Source: Mytilus galloprovincialis
Taxonomy: Eukaryota > Mollusca > Bivalvia > Mytilida > Mytilidae
Assembly (NCBI RefSeq): GCF_965363235.1
Contig: NC_134847.1
Location: 53,910,439-53,974,438 of the forward strand
Direction: 5' to 3'
DNA length: 64,000 nt
Positions within the stretch are counted from its first letter, which is position 1; the number at the start of each line of letters is the position of its first letter. Below the pieces are notes generated by a model that was not told the DNA's origin, ran no database searches, and saw nothing but the letters and a program-made list of their open reading frames with translations. The translations under genes were made by a program, and so were the position numbers. Positions 25,165 through 36,468 of this stretch are shown piece by piece.

Positions 25165-25370
25165 TAATAAGAAGATGTGGTATGATTGCCCATGAGACAA
25201 CTATCCGCCAAAGTTCAAATGAAGTGGATGTGAACATTTATAGGCAACTGTACAGCCTTCAACTATGAGAAAAACCCAACCGTATAGTCGGCTATAAACG
25301 CCCCGACATGAACAATTTGAAGCAATTCAAATGACAAACTTACAGCCTAGGTTATAACAAATTAATTTTC
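25165..25370 (+). repeat. Dispersed repeat family R2
   Basis: AAGATGTGGTATGATTGCCC begins a stretch that continues with GAGACAACTATCCGCC, TACAGCCTTCAAC and CCCCGACATGAACAATT. It is colinear with the R2 copy at 29640-30400. Boundaries are approximate. Confidence 0.6.
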
Positions 25371-27080
25371 GGTCGATATCACATACTTCAATGTAAATGC
25401 AGACAAAAAATGGTATGTAAGCAATCGGCATAACAAGAATTCGATCCAAACAACACAAGGCGCGCCAAAAATCGTAGGCATTTCCTCCCATGCATTCATA
25501 TCCGTTACATCATTCAACTACATATGTTAAGTTCTAATAACATTTAAATTGCAAGTATGGAAAACACAGTTTTATAGCAAAATAGCTAGCTACATGAAAC
25601 TACTATCTTATAGTTTTGGAAGTCGAAATAAATTTGATTCTTGAGTTGAATATGTACAACATTGTAGATAGAAGTAGGTCGTTATTTTTGATAATGGCTC
25701 TGGTTAACTCCCCATGACACCATCAAATCTGTTAGACCACAAATAATAAACACAAGCAGGTTGCAATTGCTTCTATGCTAATATTGCGTCTTTTATAATG
25801 TATGCCCCTAACAATATTTTGCTTTCATGATAACAAGTTGTTACAATTTGTTCTAGTTCTACCCTTATATTATTTTACGATCTGTGCCACATTTTTGCTC
25901 GTCTCTTTTTCTTTTGTTGTTTTTCGGTATCTCTGTACTCAAAACTTTTTCAGTCAATATGGTGATAATTGCTAGAACTATTGTCCTTGGCACTTATCTA
26001 TTTTTTTAATGGTACAAAAGTGTGCATATAATTATGTTCTGCATCCATAACACGACGTTCACAATGATCAAAACTCACTGTAAAGACACGGCCGACACTC
26101 GGCTAACCGAGAGTTTGGTCGGTTAATCTATATTGAGTATGCGGCTATATCGGCGGTTGGTCTGTTAATCGGGTTGGTTATACGTCTGTTAAGAGTAAAA
26201 CTCACAATTTAATGTTAAACTCTGTTAAATATACAGATTTTTGCCATATTATGAGAACCACATCAAAAAAAGAAAAGTGTCTGACAAAATGATATCTATC
26301 ATAGAACATTTTCCACCAGTAAAAAAAATGCATAGCCGGCGCAGTTTTAAGTAAAACGAAAAGGCGTCTCGCAAGTATGTGGTTTTTATGCTTGTACGCA
26401 TAGCAATATTTTGGATAAAAGGCTAAAAAACATTTTTATATATGATTTAAAAGACACAAAATAGTACTTTGGTTCTAAAAAAATAATTGTCATTGATAAT
26501 TATTTCATAATTGTTATATAAGTTGAGAAATACCACATTTTAATGAATATTAGGGGAATACAGTCTGTTAATGGGTTGGACAATTTAAATCGTGTCAGTT
26601 AAGAGTTATTTAGCCACGACAATAGTCTTACTACCTTTAGTTTATATTTTCACATTGAAAAAAATGAGATGTACTTGTGACGAAAAAATTACAATACGGT
26701 GCAACAGTATCCTTATAGAAAGAGAACTTTTATTTTAATTTTATTTTTTTGCATTTCATTGAAGGGTGTGTCACTTCAATATAGCGTTATATGGACTGAT
26801 TGGCCGCTCGAATTCGCACGAATTTATTATTTACGCCAAGTTATCAATCAGCCTTTTTTTTTGTCTGTTCAAAGTCTGTTATATCTATGAATCTGTCATG
26901 TGTTGCAATGCAGCTGGTTAAATTCCATGCGTTTTCTTTGAAATACTAAGGCTTTTCTACCTCAGGAATTGATTACTTTATGCCGGCGTCACACATTGGC
27001 GTATAGACCGGCGTGCTCCAAACGTACAGAGAAAATTGACAAAGTCGGTATACGTTAGTTGCATGCCATAGGAACGCTTA

Positions 27081-27318
27081 GGCAGCAACCATTTGATTTT
27101 CTGGGAGGGGGGGGGGTTGGGTTTTTTTGGAAAAAAAAAGTTTGTTTCCAGTTTTTGGAGAAAAAAATAATTTGTTTTTGATTCTGAGAAAAAAAAATTG
27201 TTTGTTTCATCCTCAGCTGCCACTATATGTAATGCTAAAATTGAAAGAAAAAATTTGTCCAGAAAAAAACCCCATAGCCCCCCCCCCCCCCCCCCCAGAA
27301 AATCAAATGGTTGCTGCC
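27081..27318. mobile_element. 238 bp MITE with TTA target duplication and G-tract/C-tract
   Basis: GGCAGCAACCATTTGATTTT with CTGG opens the element and its exact inverse closes it, about 24 bp perfect. TTA flanks both sides (27078-27080, 27319-27321). A 3 bp TTA/TWA duplication is typical of PIF/Harbinger-type elements. Next to the inverted repeats lie a G-run (27107-27116) and a C-run (about 27281-27298). No coding capacity. Confidence 0.75.
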
Positions 27319-27384
27319 TTAGCAATCGTTCAAAGCGCGTTGTATAAGTTTGTAGTACGTCGAAATACAAAGGTAAAATTGAGA

Positions 27385-27635
27385 AAGGAAATGGGGAATG
27401 TTTCAAAGCGACAACAACCCGACCATAGAGCAGGCCAAGGCCACCAATGGGTCTTCAATGTAGAGAGAAACTCCCGCACCCGTCGGCGTCCTTCAGCTGG
27501 CCCCTTAAAAAATATGTATACTAGATCACACAAGACTAACAAAGGCCAGAGGCTCCTGACTTGGGACAGGCGCAAAATTGCGGCGGGGATAAACATGTTT
27601 ATGAGATATCAACCCTCCCCCTATTCCTCTAGCCA
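27385..27635 (+). repeat. Dispersed repeat family R5
   Basis: AAGGAAATGGGGAATGTTTC, then CGACAACAACCCGACCATAG, GGCCACCAATGGGTCTTCAA, CAGGCGCAAAATTGCGG and CAACCCTCCCC appear in the same order as in 41175-41495. It is inserted in the 0.9 kb inverted-repeat element. Confidence 0.65.
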
Positions 27636-27938
27636 ATGAAGGAAAGTAAATACGCTTGATGAACGCTACAATCCCAGGAAATGTGTATGCAGCATAAAAA
27701 AACATACAACATACGCCAACATACGTTTCTAGTACGCCCAATACACGCTTAAATCTCGTTTTGCACACGTTACAAATAAGATTGACAGGTTAAATGCATC
27801 CAAAATTACTAGCGTATTGGCAGCGTAAATGATTTTGAACACGCCAGTGCTATACGCTGATGTGTGACGCCGGTATCAGTTGTGTTTCCTCAATGCTTTT
27901 CAACTTCGTATTTTATTTGGCCTTTTAAACATTTTTTT

Positions 27939-27980
27939 CGTCACTGATGAGTTTTTCGTAGACGAAACGCGTGTCTGGCG
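27939..27980 (+). ncRNA. Hammerhead ribozyme, type I, intact core
   Basis: The order is stem I strand CGTCA (27939-27943), core CTGATGA (27944-27950), stem II GTTT/AGAC closing a TTCGT loop, GAAA (27964-27967), a short near-palindromic stem III ACGCGTGT, the cleavage nucleotide C at 27975, and TGGCG pairing back to CGTCA with one G.T wobble. All invariant hammerhead core positions are present. Stem III is minimal, as in retrozymes and Penelope-like hammerheads, which often cut as dimers. The surrounding repeat (about 27885-28035) matches 60285-60435. Activity is predicted, not shown. Confidence 0.65.
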
Positions 27981-29289
27981 TAAATATAAGGCGTAAATAT
28001 AAAATTTCAATCCTGGTATCTATGAGGAGTTTATTTCCGGTATGTATTGTCTTTTGAAATTAATATTACTTTGATATTACACTTTTTGAAACCATTTCTA
28101 TCAATCTTCAGATTCCATTGTCTAAATTTATGTTTCATTGTTCATGTGTTGTTTCCATATATTCTAGCCACTAATCTTGAGTCTATCCCTTTAAATCAGA
28201 TAACACCCCATATAGCAATAATATTATGCTTGTAATGTCATTCACAACTCTTAACAGACTAATTAACAGACCGAGTTTTATACATCCGACCCATTAACAG
28301 ACCACATTTTTATAAAAAAATGATTTATGTCACCAAAATACAGTTTTTCGTGTAGATTTTTTACATATTGATGTTAATATGGTAAACAAACATAATGCCT
28401 GTCTTTTTTCGATGTTCAAAATATTGCATTCAAGTAAACTCAACCAACTTGTCATTTTTGTGTACATTTTGTGTGTGTAAAATGTGTATAAATTTACTGA
28501 TGAGTAACTCGCCTTTTCATTTTATAGATCGTTCATTGAAGCTAGAAAAAAAATAATTACACCACTGGATTCAGTACTCCAAATCGTTTTGTCAGACATG
28601 AATTGTTTTAATGATATAAATATAATTAAAAAGTTATACAATGAAACATACTGATCTTGCAATGATTTTCTCGATAACACCTGATTAACAGACTTTAGCC
28701 AACCCGATTAACGGACCAACCGCCGATATAGCCGCATACTCAATATGGATTAACCGACCAAACTCTCGGTTAGCCGAGTGTCGGCCGTGAAAGAGTAAGG
28801 TATAAAAAACATGGAATTATTGATTGATTGAATATAGTGGATAAACAAATTAAGTATGACGTCCATTATCACTGAACTTGTTTGTATTATCTTTCATATT
28901 TGCTGGTGTGTTTTATATATGCGACTTTTTGTGTTTCGTTGGTTCTTATTTAAAGTGACTGTGTACTTTAAAAGATCCTGTCAGTATGTTATTGTTCTAT
29001 AAAATGTCATTATGTTAGTATATTTCTTTTATAAATAAGAAAGTACGTGGAACCTTAATCACGTAGTGGAATGGACCATTTGTGGATTCTTATAAATTCT
29101 ATAGAACTTTTGGACTATTTTAAATCTCGGTCTATTTCTGAAATCAATTCTTACATACTTTTGATTTTTTCAACACTGTATGCTAACATTGCCCATGTGA
29201 AATTTTAAAATTGTTTGTATAAACATTGAACGACAAAAATATGTGACGTATAAATTTGCTGACGTGAGACACGAGAAATTGTTTCTTTT

Positions 29290-29585
29290 AAAATTGTAAC
29301 ACGATGAGGACTGCTGTACCCATATTTTGACTATATTATTCATTATGTCTATTTAGTTCACGCATCATTGTAAATATAACGGAATTTGATGAAACTGTCG
29401 TACAAAGTGAGAGGTTTATCGCTATAAAACCAGCTCAATCCACCATGTACCAAGTAAGGAATATGACAGTTGTTGTCCGTTCGTTTTTGTTGTGTTTTGT
29501 CATTTGATTTAGCCATGTGATTATCAACTTTCCGATTTAATTCTCAGAGTTCAGTATATTTGTGATTTTACCTTTTATCACTTAA
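29290..29585 (+). repeat. Dispersed repeat family R3
   Basis: ATTGTAAATATAACGGAATT, GTGAGAGGTTTATCGC, CTCAATCCACCATGTACCAA and AGGAATATGACAGTTGT occur in the same order as in the R3 copy at 35155-35475. Confidence 0.65.
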
Positions 29586-29639
29586 CTAGCACATATTTAT
29601 TCTAAGGGCCATCTGATTATCTCGCTGTATTGAAGATAT

Positions 29640-30400
29640 TTAAAAAAAGACTATTGGTATGATTGACAATTAGACAACTCTCCACAAGAGACCAAATGAC
29701 ACAGAAATTAACAACTATATGTCACTTCAACAATGAGCAAACTTAAGCCCAAACCGCAAAGTCAGCTATACGTAAAAGGCCCCGAAATGACAAATGTGAA
29801 ATAATTCAAACGAGAAAACTGACGGCCTAATTTATGTACAAAACATGAACGAAAAACAAATACATAACACACAACAAACGATAACCACTGAATTACAGGC
29901 TCCTGACTTGTGACATACATACAAAATGTAGCGGGGTTAAACATGTTATCGGGATGTTATCGGGATGTTAGCGGGATCCCCTACCTCCCCTAACCTGGGA
30001 CTGGTGTAACAGTACAAATTGAGAACATACTATAAAAATCAGTTGAAAAAGGCTTAAATCTAAAATAAGCTTAAATCATCAGATGGATACAAATAAAAAT
30101 ACATCTAACAAAAATATACAGAGTGGACGTGGCTGGTTACTTATATATCCCAGGAACACAAATACACCATAAGTACTGATTTGAGAGTACTCCCAGTTTC
30201 TGACAGCTAGTTCAAAGCCACTAACTAATAATAAATTCATGCATCTAAGACTAAACTATCAATCAGTACACATCCAACATCCAATGAATTTAGCGTAAAG
30301 ACGTCATAAACAGTCAGAGAAAATCAGAACCTTGTGCAATGCCAAGATACAGGTAGCGAATGATTGAAATTGTATATGAATATACCACTAATAAGTTTTA
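29640..30400 (+). repeat. Dispersed repeat family R2, longest copy
   Basis: TGGTATGATTGACAATTAGA begins the copy, followed by ACAACTCTCCACAAGAGACC, CCCCGAAATGACAAATGTG, GGCTCCTGACTTGTGAC, GCGGGATCCCC and GAGTGGACGTGGCTGGTTAC. A tandem GTTATCGGGAT/GTTAGCGGGAT triplication sits at about 29945-29977. This is the fullest R2 copy in the window. No coding capacity is evident. Confidence 0.6.
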
Positions 30401-30942
30401 GTTTGCCTTTAATTTACTAATCACAAAATCAATATCAATACCAATAAAAACAATATTCAATGATCTAGTTACAGTGTTGAATTGGTAACCTTTTAGAATA
30501 AGTTTATTACGAGGGTAGATAAGTTTCCGGGCAAAGTACACAACATTTCCGTAAAAATGAGGATGTGCTTTCCCGTTTGAAATAAGTTTTCTACAGGTGC
30601 AACCAAACTTTACAAACAAATATTTATATCTAAGGAAGAATTTAAGAAAAGGTTTTAAGTAATTTGTACCCTTGTTTAATAATTTACCAGTTATACATTG
30701 ATAAAACCAAAAACGTCACAACAAACACGTGCATAGCGAACTAGTTGTGAAATATTGCCGTAGATGATGCCAAAGAAACACCACCATCCAAAAAAGGAAA
30801 ATAAAGAATAGGGAACGAAATATCGTCCCTTTTGTTTTTACTTATTTTCTCAGGCATTTAAATTACATGCATTAAAAGTTAAAACGCCCAATACAAAAAG
30901 CAGAATTTAAGTTTAACATCTATTCTGACAATATAAAGATAA

Positions 30943-31015
30943 GGAGATGTGGTATGACAACCAATGAAACAACATTCCACCAGAATTCAAACGAGGTGGA
31001 TGTTTATTACATATT
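30943..31015 (+). repeat. Dispersed repeat family R2, 5' fragment
   Basis: GGAGATGTGGTATGACAACC and GAAACAACATTCCACC match the start of R2 copies elsewhere, followed by a phrase shared with 25215-25235 (AAACGAGGTGGATGT versus AAATGAAGTGGATGT). Confidence 0.55.
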
Positions 31016-31266
31016 TAAGTAAAAGCAAAAGTCGTTCCACATTAGGTATTACATAATTGTTATGTTAATGTGAGTCTATTTATGTTTTGAGGGTAAGACA
31101 GTTACCAATGGTTAACTTTACACACAACTACGCACCAAGATGACCCTTTTGTGTAAAAAGTGTCAATATTGACTCGTGGGTATTTATGACATCACATGTG
31201 CAGTATAACAAACAATAATATTTCTGAATCAAAGTGAGCAGACAATATCAACATATTTAATGCATG

Positions 31267-31371
31267 TTAACTATCGAATCTCTGTAAGGATAGCAACACT
31301 TTACTATATTTTAGTGATTGTAGCGGGTTCAAATAATAGCGCTTACCAATCCTCCTACTTTTGACTGTCCT
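31267..31371 (-). CDS. Candidate GAR-4 terminal exon, GAR signature degenerate or frameshifted
   Basis: On the minus strand, ATTTTTAG precedes a phase-0 open segment of 34 codons plus TAA. It begins RTVKSRRIGKRYYLNPLQ and ends SLQRFDS. The exon lies 153 nt past the GAR-4 donor. Its DNA GTCAAAAGTAGGAGGATTGG resembles the GAR-2 sequence coding VKVGGGW, but with a shifted frame, so the signature is not translated. It could be a once-functional GAR exon that lost its frame, or chance. It would give GAR-4 a 502-residue product without a GAR domain. Confidence 0.35.
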   Translation of the reverse strand, partial: RTVKSRRIGKRYYLNPLQSLKYSKVLLSLQRFDS

Positions 31372-31524
31372 CTAAAAATATTAGTATCAAACGACCCTAA
31401 AAAAACCATAAACACAAACAAAGCAGACAACACAAAGTAAATATCAAGAACATTTTTGTGGTGAAAGATTATGATATTGGAACACACATTCCCCAACACA
31501 CACTGCATTCGTTATATTCTCTAC

Positions 31525-32928
31525 CTTTGGTTTTAATTTTCTTTTGTGGTACTTAGGCTGTGGTATTTCATCTTTTAATACTATCTTTTCGTCATCACTT
31601 ACGTCAAAATATGTCCTCTTTGTACGACCAAGTGGCTCACGTGGGTATTCCCTAACTTGAAGACCTTGTACACGTGCTGTGACAACAACGACTGTATCCG
31701 GTTCATCTCTGTTTTCTTCGCCTAATATTGTAGCAGTTAGATAAAAATCAGATTCAAAATTATCATCCGGAGCATCTGACGCCTTCACGCTTAGATTATC
31801 GTCATCCGACGCTGATTCTACAGGCACGTCCTCTTCCTTAACTGGATTTAGAGACTTTAATATATCGGTATTAAGAGACCTCGTCTTTTCTTTCTCAGCA
31901 AACTGTTTTCGCTTCATGACCACGTACAAATCGAAACCATTTTCAAATTGATCTGACTGAAGATGTTTGGTGTCAATGTGTTCATTGTTTTCTTCATCTT
32001 TTTTCGAATCGAACTTAGTTGTCCTTTTAATGATTTCAATAGGTGGAGCAGTTCTAATTTGAGTCTTGGTTGCATAACTCTTGTCCGTTAACTCAGTATC
32101 TAATTGAAACCTATAAGTGTTGTTGATTGGACTCCATAATTTCCTTTTTACAGTTTCGTTAGGTTTTCCCTGAAGACTGTCATGAGAGTACCGTTGTCTT
32201 ATTACATTTTGCACAATACAATCAATTTCTTCAACATTGTCAGCAACGACTGGAGCTATATAGTTATCCCTTGGATAGAGTGGCGCTGGCGTCAGTTTTC
32301 TTAGATTTTCCTTTGGATAGTCATTAATTTGTCTGAATTGATGAATTTTTTCTGTCATCAAATTGTTATATTTGTGAGTTTGTTCATTTTCTTTTTCATT
32401 GGAATCCTTTGATCTATTATTATCTCTTCTACGTTCAGCTTGAGTGTTCTGTTTAGTGGCACGTGTTGAACTTTCCCGTTTACTTTTACGCGATCTGTGT
32501 TCCCCAGATGAATTTAGTTGAAATGACATTGAATGTGTATCAAAACTTACTTTGGATTTTGATTGACTTGCAGTCGATTTCAACTTATGTAATCTTCCGA
32601 TTCTATCGAATTGTTTATTATTATATTCTGCGCTATCATCCACACAAGACATTACAGTTATAAAAGGTGCATCACGTTCTTCTCCGGCTTCTAATGGCAC
32701 GAAATTATCATCATACATTTCATCGGCATAATGAATGACTTCATAATTTCGAACTCTATCCTTTGACCAATACTTAGGTCTTATGTTGCTTTTGATAGTT
32801 CCAGGTGATATCCCAGTACAGCTTGTAACACTTTCATTGATGACTTTCGGTTCTTTTTGTTTAACTGTTTGAAATGCTTTTTGATTCATTCCCTTCCGGT
32901 CATTTCGCTCATTTGCATCTTTAAACAT
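31525..32928 (-). CDS. GAR-4 first coding exon, long disordered protein
   Basis: The exon starts at ATG (MFKDANERNDRKGMNQ) and stays open for 468 codons to a phase-0 donor AAG/GTAGAG at 31525. The protein is rich in Lys, Asp, Glu, Asn and Ser. A basic SR-like patch (HRSRKSKRESSTRATKQ) lies near residues 143-160 and an acidic region (SASDDDNLSVKASDAPDDN) near 375-395. Around 398-425 a beta-prone stretch (FYLTATILGEE, TVVVVTARVQG) is the most ordered part. The end, FDV…EIPQPKYHKRKLKPK, resembles the end of the large GAR-2 exon (FDVFERRIVPQPKRK), supporting common origin. No GAR exon with VGGGW lies before the next gene, so the 3' partner is uncertain: the candidate at 31371-31267, or splicing into GAR-5 exons, which are also phase 0. 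Confidence 0.65.
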
Positions 32929-33514
32929 AATGAAACGAAAAACACAATATATCCAATTATTTTAACAGTAACGATATTATTTCGAAGAGCTGGTTTATAA
33001 CGTTTCAATACATGTGTTACATTCATACATAAAATTACCATAAATAATTATACACATATTGTTTATTGTAAACAAAAAAGACAATATCTCTTTCAATATA
33101 ATGACAAAAGAAGGACCAAATATAATGTAATTAAAAACCAAAGCCTATTCATATATTTAATGAACCACATAACACACAAACAATGGGTCAAAAACAATTT
33201 AAAGTTTTAGAATTAATAGTGTGTGAAACGCAGTATTCTTTATCTCGTGAATTCTTTATAATGTAAATATTTAAAACAAAGTTTTATGAATGTCTACATT
33301 CAAAAAATTAAGTACGTACGGGAATATGTGTAATTAGCAAAAATAATTTTGACCTTGACAATATATTTTTCCTCTAAGTTCACTCTGTGACTTGAGTGTT
33401 TATTCTTATGGATATAACATATTATATTCAAGCAATATGTATACAACTATACGGCTTTGTGTCGAAGACCGTACTTTGACCTTTGAATGGTTTACTTTTA
33501 CAAATTGTGACTAG

Positions 33515-33665
33515 GATGGAGAGTTGTCTCATCGGCACTCATACCAGAACTCCATATGATTATTCAAACGGGAAAACCAAACTAATCTATATGAAAACGA
33601 GAAATGAGAAACATTTATGAACCACATCAAAAAACGACAACCACTGACCATCAGGTTCCTGACTG
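33515..33665 (+). repeat. Dispersed repeat family R2, partial
   Basis: GGAGAGTTGTCTCATCGGCA, CAAACGGGAAAACCAAACTA and ACGACAACCACTGACCATCA match pieces of the copy at 41718-41975. Confidence 0.5.
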
Positions 33666-34649
33666 TCCCTCTACTTTTCGGCTTACTTTTTTGAGAAGCA
33701 CGTTGGCGGCATTAGTGAAGTAAAACAACGAGTTTTATACTGTTTAGTTGTGTTTTCGGGTTCACCCGTTGTTGTTTTATTGATGTACACCTTGCATCTT
33801 CAGTGATCTTATCTTACAGAACATTCCTGTGTAATATTATTATTTTAATTTTGCCCATGCGTATTTCAATAGTGAAACAACAGGCAATCCTATCAGTGTA
33901 TTCCTCAATATCTAAAAAAAATATATAAAAAAAAAGTTGACACAATTATCTAATTCAGTTCACTTTATTACGTCTTTTCTACTGGTCTTTCATGTAGGCT
34001 TCAATTTTTTTTTATTAAACAACCGTGCTGGACTCTTGTTGACGTGGTTTACATGGTATTGAAGTTACATGTATGGTATATATCTTGAAATTTACAACGA
34101 ATCTATGAAATTCCGTCAGATACCATTTACCTATAAGTTGCTTTTGCAATTTTTGTATCCAATATCCAATTTGAAAAATGAAATAAAAAAAGTTATGACT
34201 GATACTGACACATATTCGAATTGAAGGTTAAAGGCCACTTGACAAAGTATAAAATTATTGAACGCAGACAAACTATATCTTCTTTTTAACAAAAGTGTTT
34301 TTCCAGGCGTTTGACAAACAGGATTATGTTTCCACTAAATGAATATAACTAGCATTGTTATGTTGTGTCAACATATGAATACATGTCAACTGATTATAAC
34401 ATTGGCACAACTTTTTCCTTTAAAGTTATAATTTGCAAAATTGTAATTATTCGAAATAAACACCTCTTTTACAAACTATTTGCACTATTCTCCTGTCTTT
34501 GTACCACGTTGTATGCTGCGCTAATCTTGTCAAAATTTAGAGATCACATTTTGCATGAAGCATGGCAATTACGTCACTTGCTTTCTACACATTTTTATTG
34601 TACATATGAATGATGCGACGACCATTTGCTTTCCATTATTCTTTCATTT

Positions 34650-34965
34650 TGCCAATCAGACAACTCTCCACCACAGACTAAATGACAATCAGGTTAAGGG
34701 TAACTGTACGACTTTCGATAGCGAACATATCTCATACCACATTTCAAGCTTTAAAATGACCCCAAATGTTGAATGTTAAACCAATTGAAAAAAAAACTAA
34801 CGGCATGATTTATATACAAAACAAAAAACGTCAAGCAAATATGATGATATACAGTATATATACTGTATACTGTATATCAACGAAATACAGGCTCCGGATT
34901 TGGGACAAGCACATACAGAATGTGGTGAGCGCCTACCCTCCACAACCTAGGTCAATGTCGATCAT
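34650..34965 (+). repeat. Dispersed repeat family R2, partial
   Basis: CAGACAACTCTCCACCACAG, GGCATGATTTATATACAAAA and CAGGCTCCGGATTTGGGACA are in R2 order, with the later part matching 29830-29930. Confidence 0.5.
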
Positions 34966-35154
34966 CGATCTGACAAACACGAATAATCAGATGATACTTA
35001 CAAGTACACTATGTGTACAAAAATCAAATATGAAAAAGGGAAATTACTGTAATACATATGTATATTTTATCTATGATATAGACATTGTTCTTGCCATTTT
35101 ACTTTTTATAAGAAATAAATATATATTTCTTTATTAAACATTAAATTTTGACAG

Positions 35155-35475
35155 TTTTTGTTATTATTGAGATTATGACACAGTGATGACTGATGTATCC
35201 CTATTTTGACAATTTATCCTATTATGGCTGTTTTGTTGACTCATCGTTGTAAATATAATGGTATTTGATGCGACTGTCATACAAGTGAGAGGTTTAGCAC
35301 TATACAACCAGGTTCAATCCACCATTTTCTATATTTGAAAATGAATGTACCAAGTCAGGAATATGACAGGTATGTCCATTCGTTTGATGTGTTTTATCAT
35401 TTGATTTTGCAATTTGACTCTCCGTGTTGAATGTTCCTCGGAGTTCAGTATTTTTGTAATTTTACTTTTTTTTAT
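35155..35475 (+). repeat. Dispersed repeat family R3
   Basis: TCATCGTTGTAAATATAATG, GTGAGAGGTTTAGCAC, GGTTCAATCCACCATTTTCT, ACCAAGTCAGGAATATGACA and CTCGGAGTTCAGTATTTTTG follow in the same order as 29340-29570. Boundaries approximate. Confidence 0.65.
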
Positions 35476-36405
35476 ATCATTTATAAATTTGCGAATTCTG
35501 ATAATGAATATATGACACCGAGTTTCTTGCCTATGATACGCTTTTCTTCAATAATCAGAAACATTTGTGGGCAAAGGAAAGAATTCTGTATCATCCATTC
35601 CAGTACTGTATGCGTTAATGAAACATCAACTCTTTTATTTTTTTCTACTCTTTTGTTTTTTATTTATACACCGTTACGACATTAAGGGCAAGTTGTCCCT
35701 GAACGTCAGTTTTGATGTGCGGGATGTATAATTATGCAGCCTCGTCTGGTCAGAATGATGACTCCATATTCAATGTGTAGAGAGTGCCAAGCTATTTGCA
35801 CACTATTGAACACCTTGTAATAACCATTGAAGAGTCTGTAGATAGCTTGTTGTGATGCAAAGGTTCTTTCCATATCTCTCATGTCCTTATTTTATTTTCA
35901 AGTTGCATTTTTAATTTTCTTGCCATATATTCTGGACTGCACAGGCTACATATTTTATTACTAGTACATTCAGTGTAAATATGTTCTTTTCCTGAATATG
36001 CACGAAGTATTTGCCAAAGGATATGAGCTAAGCATATATCCTCCAATCTTATTTTTGAGTTGTAACCACTAAAATTTGTTTGTTTTATCTTGTAACAGTG
36101 TAAGCAGTGACTTAAACTAGCAATTCTTTAGTGTGTGAGGGGAGATAAATCTTGTGCTTTTAAATTCCCAATAAGATACAAACTGGCTCACGTCTGTCGG
36201 TTGATAAACTCTACCCAATTTTAGATATTTTTCGTTGAGCGTTTCTTAAAAAGATTATTTGATATACTCATATTGAAAATGAGAGAGAGAGAGAGAAAAA
36301 ACAAAACTAAAACTGGATTTCTCCTGTCACCAGGAAATACGTCTAATTGGCCTGCTTAGCTTGAAGACATACTTAATATTCATAAATTAACAAAATTTCA
36401 AATAC

Positions 36406-36411
36406 TTTATT
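36406..36411 (-). terminator. Likely poly(A) signal of GAR-3
   Basis: AATAAA on the minus strand lies 58 nt beyond the GAR-3 stop codon at 36469-36471, in an AT-rich 3' flank. Position and hexamer fit a short 3' UTR. Confidence 0.45.
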
Positions 36412-36468
36412 ATTTTAAATACTAGCACTGTTTTTCTATTTGTCTTCTGTTAACACGATAATGAAATT

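Larger units (their letters stand above)
26983..27872. mobile_element. Nested inverted-repeat element, about 0.9 kb
   Basis: CCGGCGTCACACATTGGCGT at the left is inverted at the right as TATACGCTGATGTGTGACGC then CGG. The arms match over about 25 bp with a few differences. Target duplication is ambiguous (TATG on the left, TATC on the right). It sits inside the 2.7 kb transposon and carries two younger insertions, 27081-27318 and about 27385-27635. Confidence 0.6.
26087..28789. mobile_element. 2.7 kb non-autonomous terminal-inverted-repeat transposon, with nested insertions
   Basis: The left end CACGGCCGACACTCGGCTAA is repeated inverted at the right end (…TTAGCCGAGTGTCGGCCGTG). The inverted repeat extends at least 110 bp at high identity. 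The element is flanked by AAAGA at 26082-26086 and 28790-28794, a 5 bp duplication. A motif TCTGTTAAT/ATTAACAGA recurs near both ends (about 26171, 26568, 28251-28310, 28683), typical of subterminal transposase-binding repeats. No transposase frame remains. Two further inverted-repeat elements and one dispersed repeat sit inside, along with a hammerhead ribozyme repeat. Superfamily unresolved. Confidence 0.75.
22040..31266. other. Intergenic region between GAR-4 and GAR-5, dominated by repeats
   Basis: No gene is supported here. 22040-25160 is AT-rich with a poly-A run near 22770 and no clear coding signal. 25165-25370, 29290-29585, 29640-30400 and 30943-31015 are dispersed repeats, and 26087-28789 is a nested transposon. 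A short minus-strand open frame at 30398-30619 is repeat-associated and is not called as a gene. Confidence 0.5.
32929..36405. other. Intergenic region between GAR-3 and GAR-4
   Basis: No gene supported. It contains repeat copies at 33515-33665 (R2), 34650-34965 (R2) and 35155-35475 (R3), a palindromic tract GATATACAGTATATATACTG near 34847, a (GA)n run at about 36281-36297 and AT-rich DNA. Confidence 0.5.

Noticed and set aside
27127-27639. 170-codon plus-strand open frame
   Set aside because: It runs through a MITE, a poly-C tract (giving poly-Pro) and a dispersed repeat, so it is not a gene.
28496-28513. Plus-strand CTGATGAGTAACTCGCC as a hammerhead core
   Set aside because: No GAAA follows and no flanking stems.
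30398-30619. Minus-strand 73-codon frame with CRKLISNGKAHPHFYGNVVY
   Set aside because: The phrase recalls retroelement-derived open frames of bivalves, but this is memory only and the frame is short and flanked by repeats; not called as a gene.
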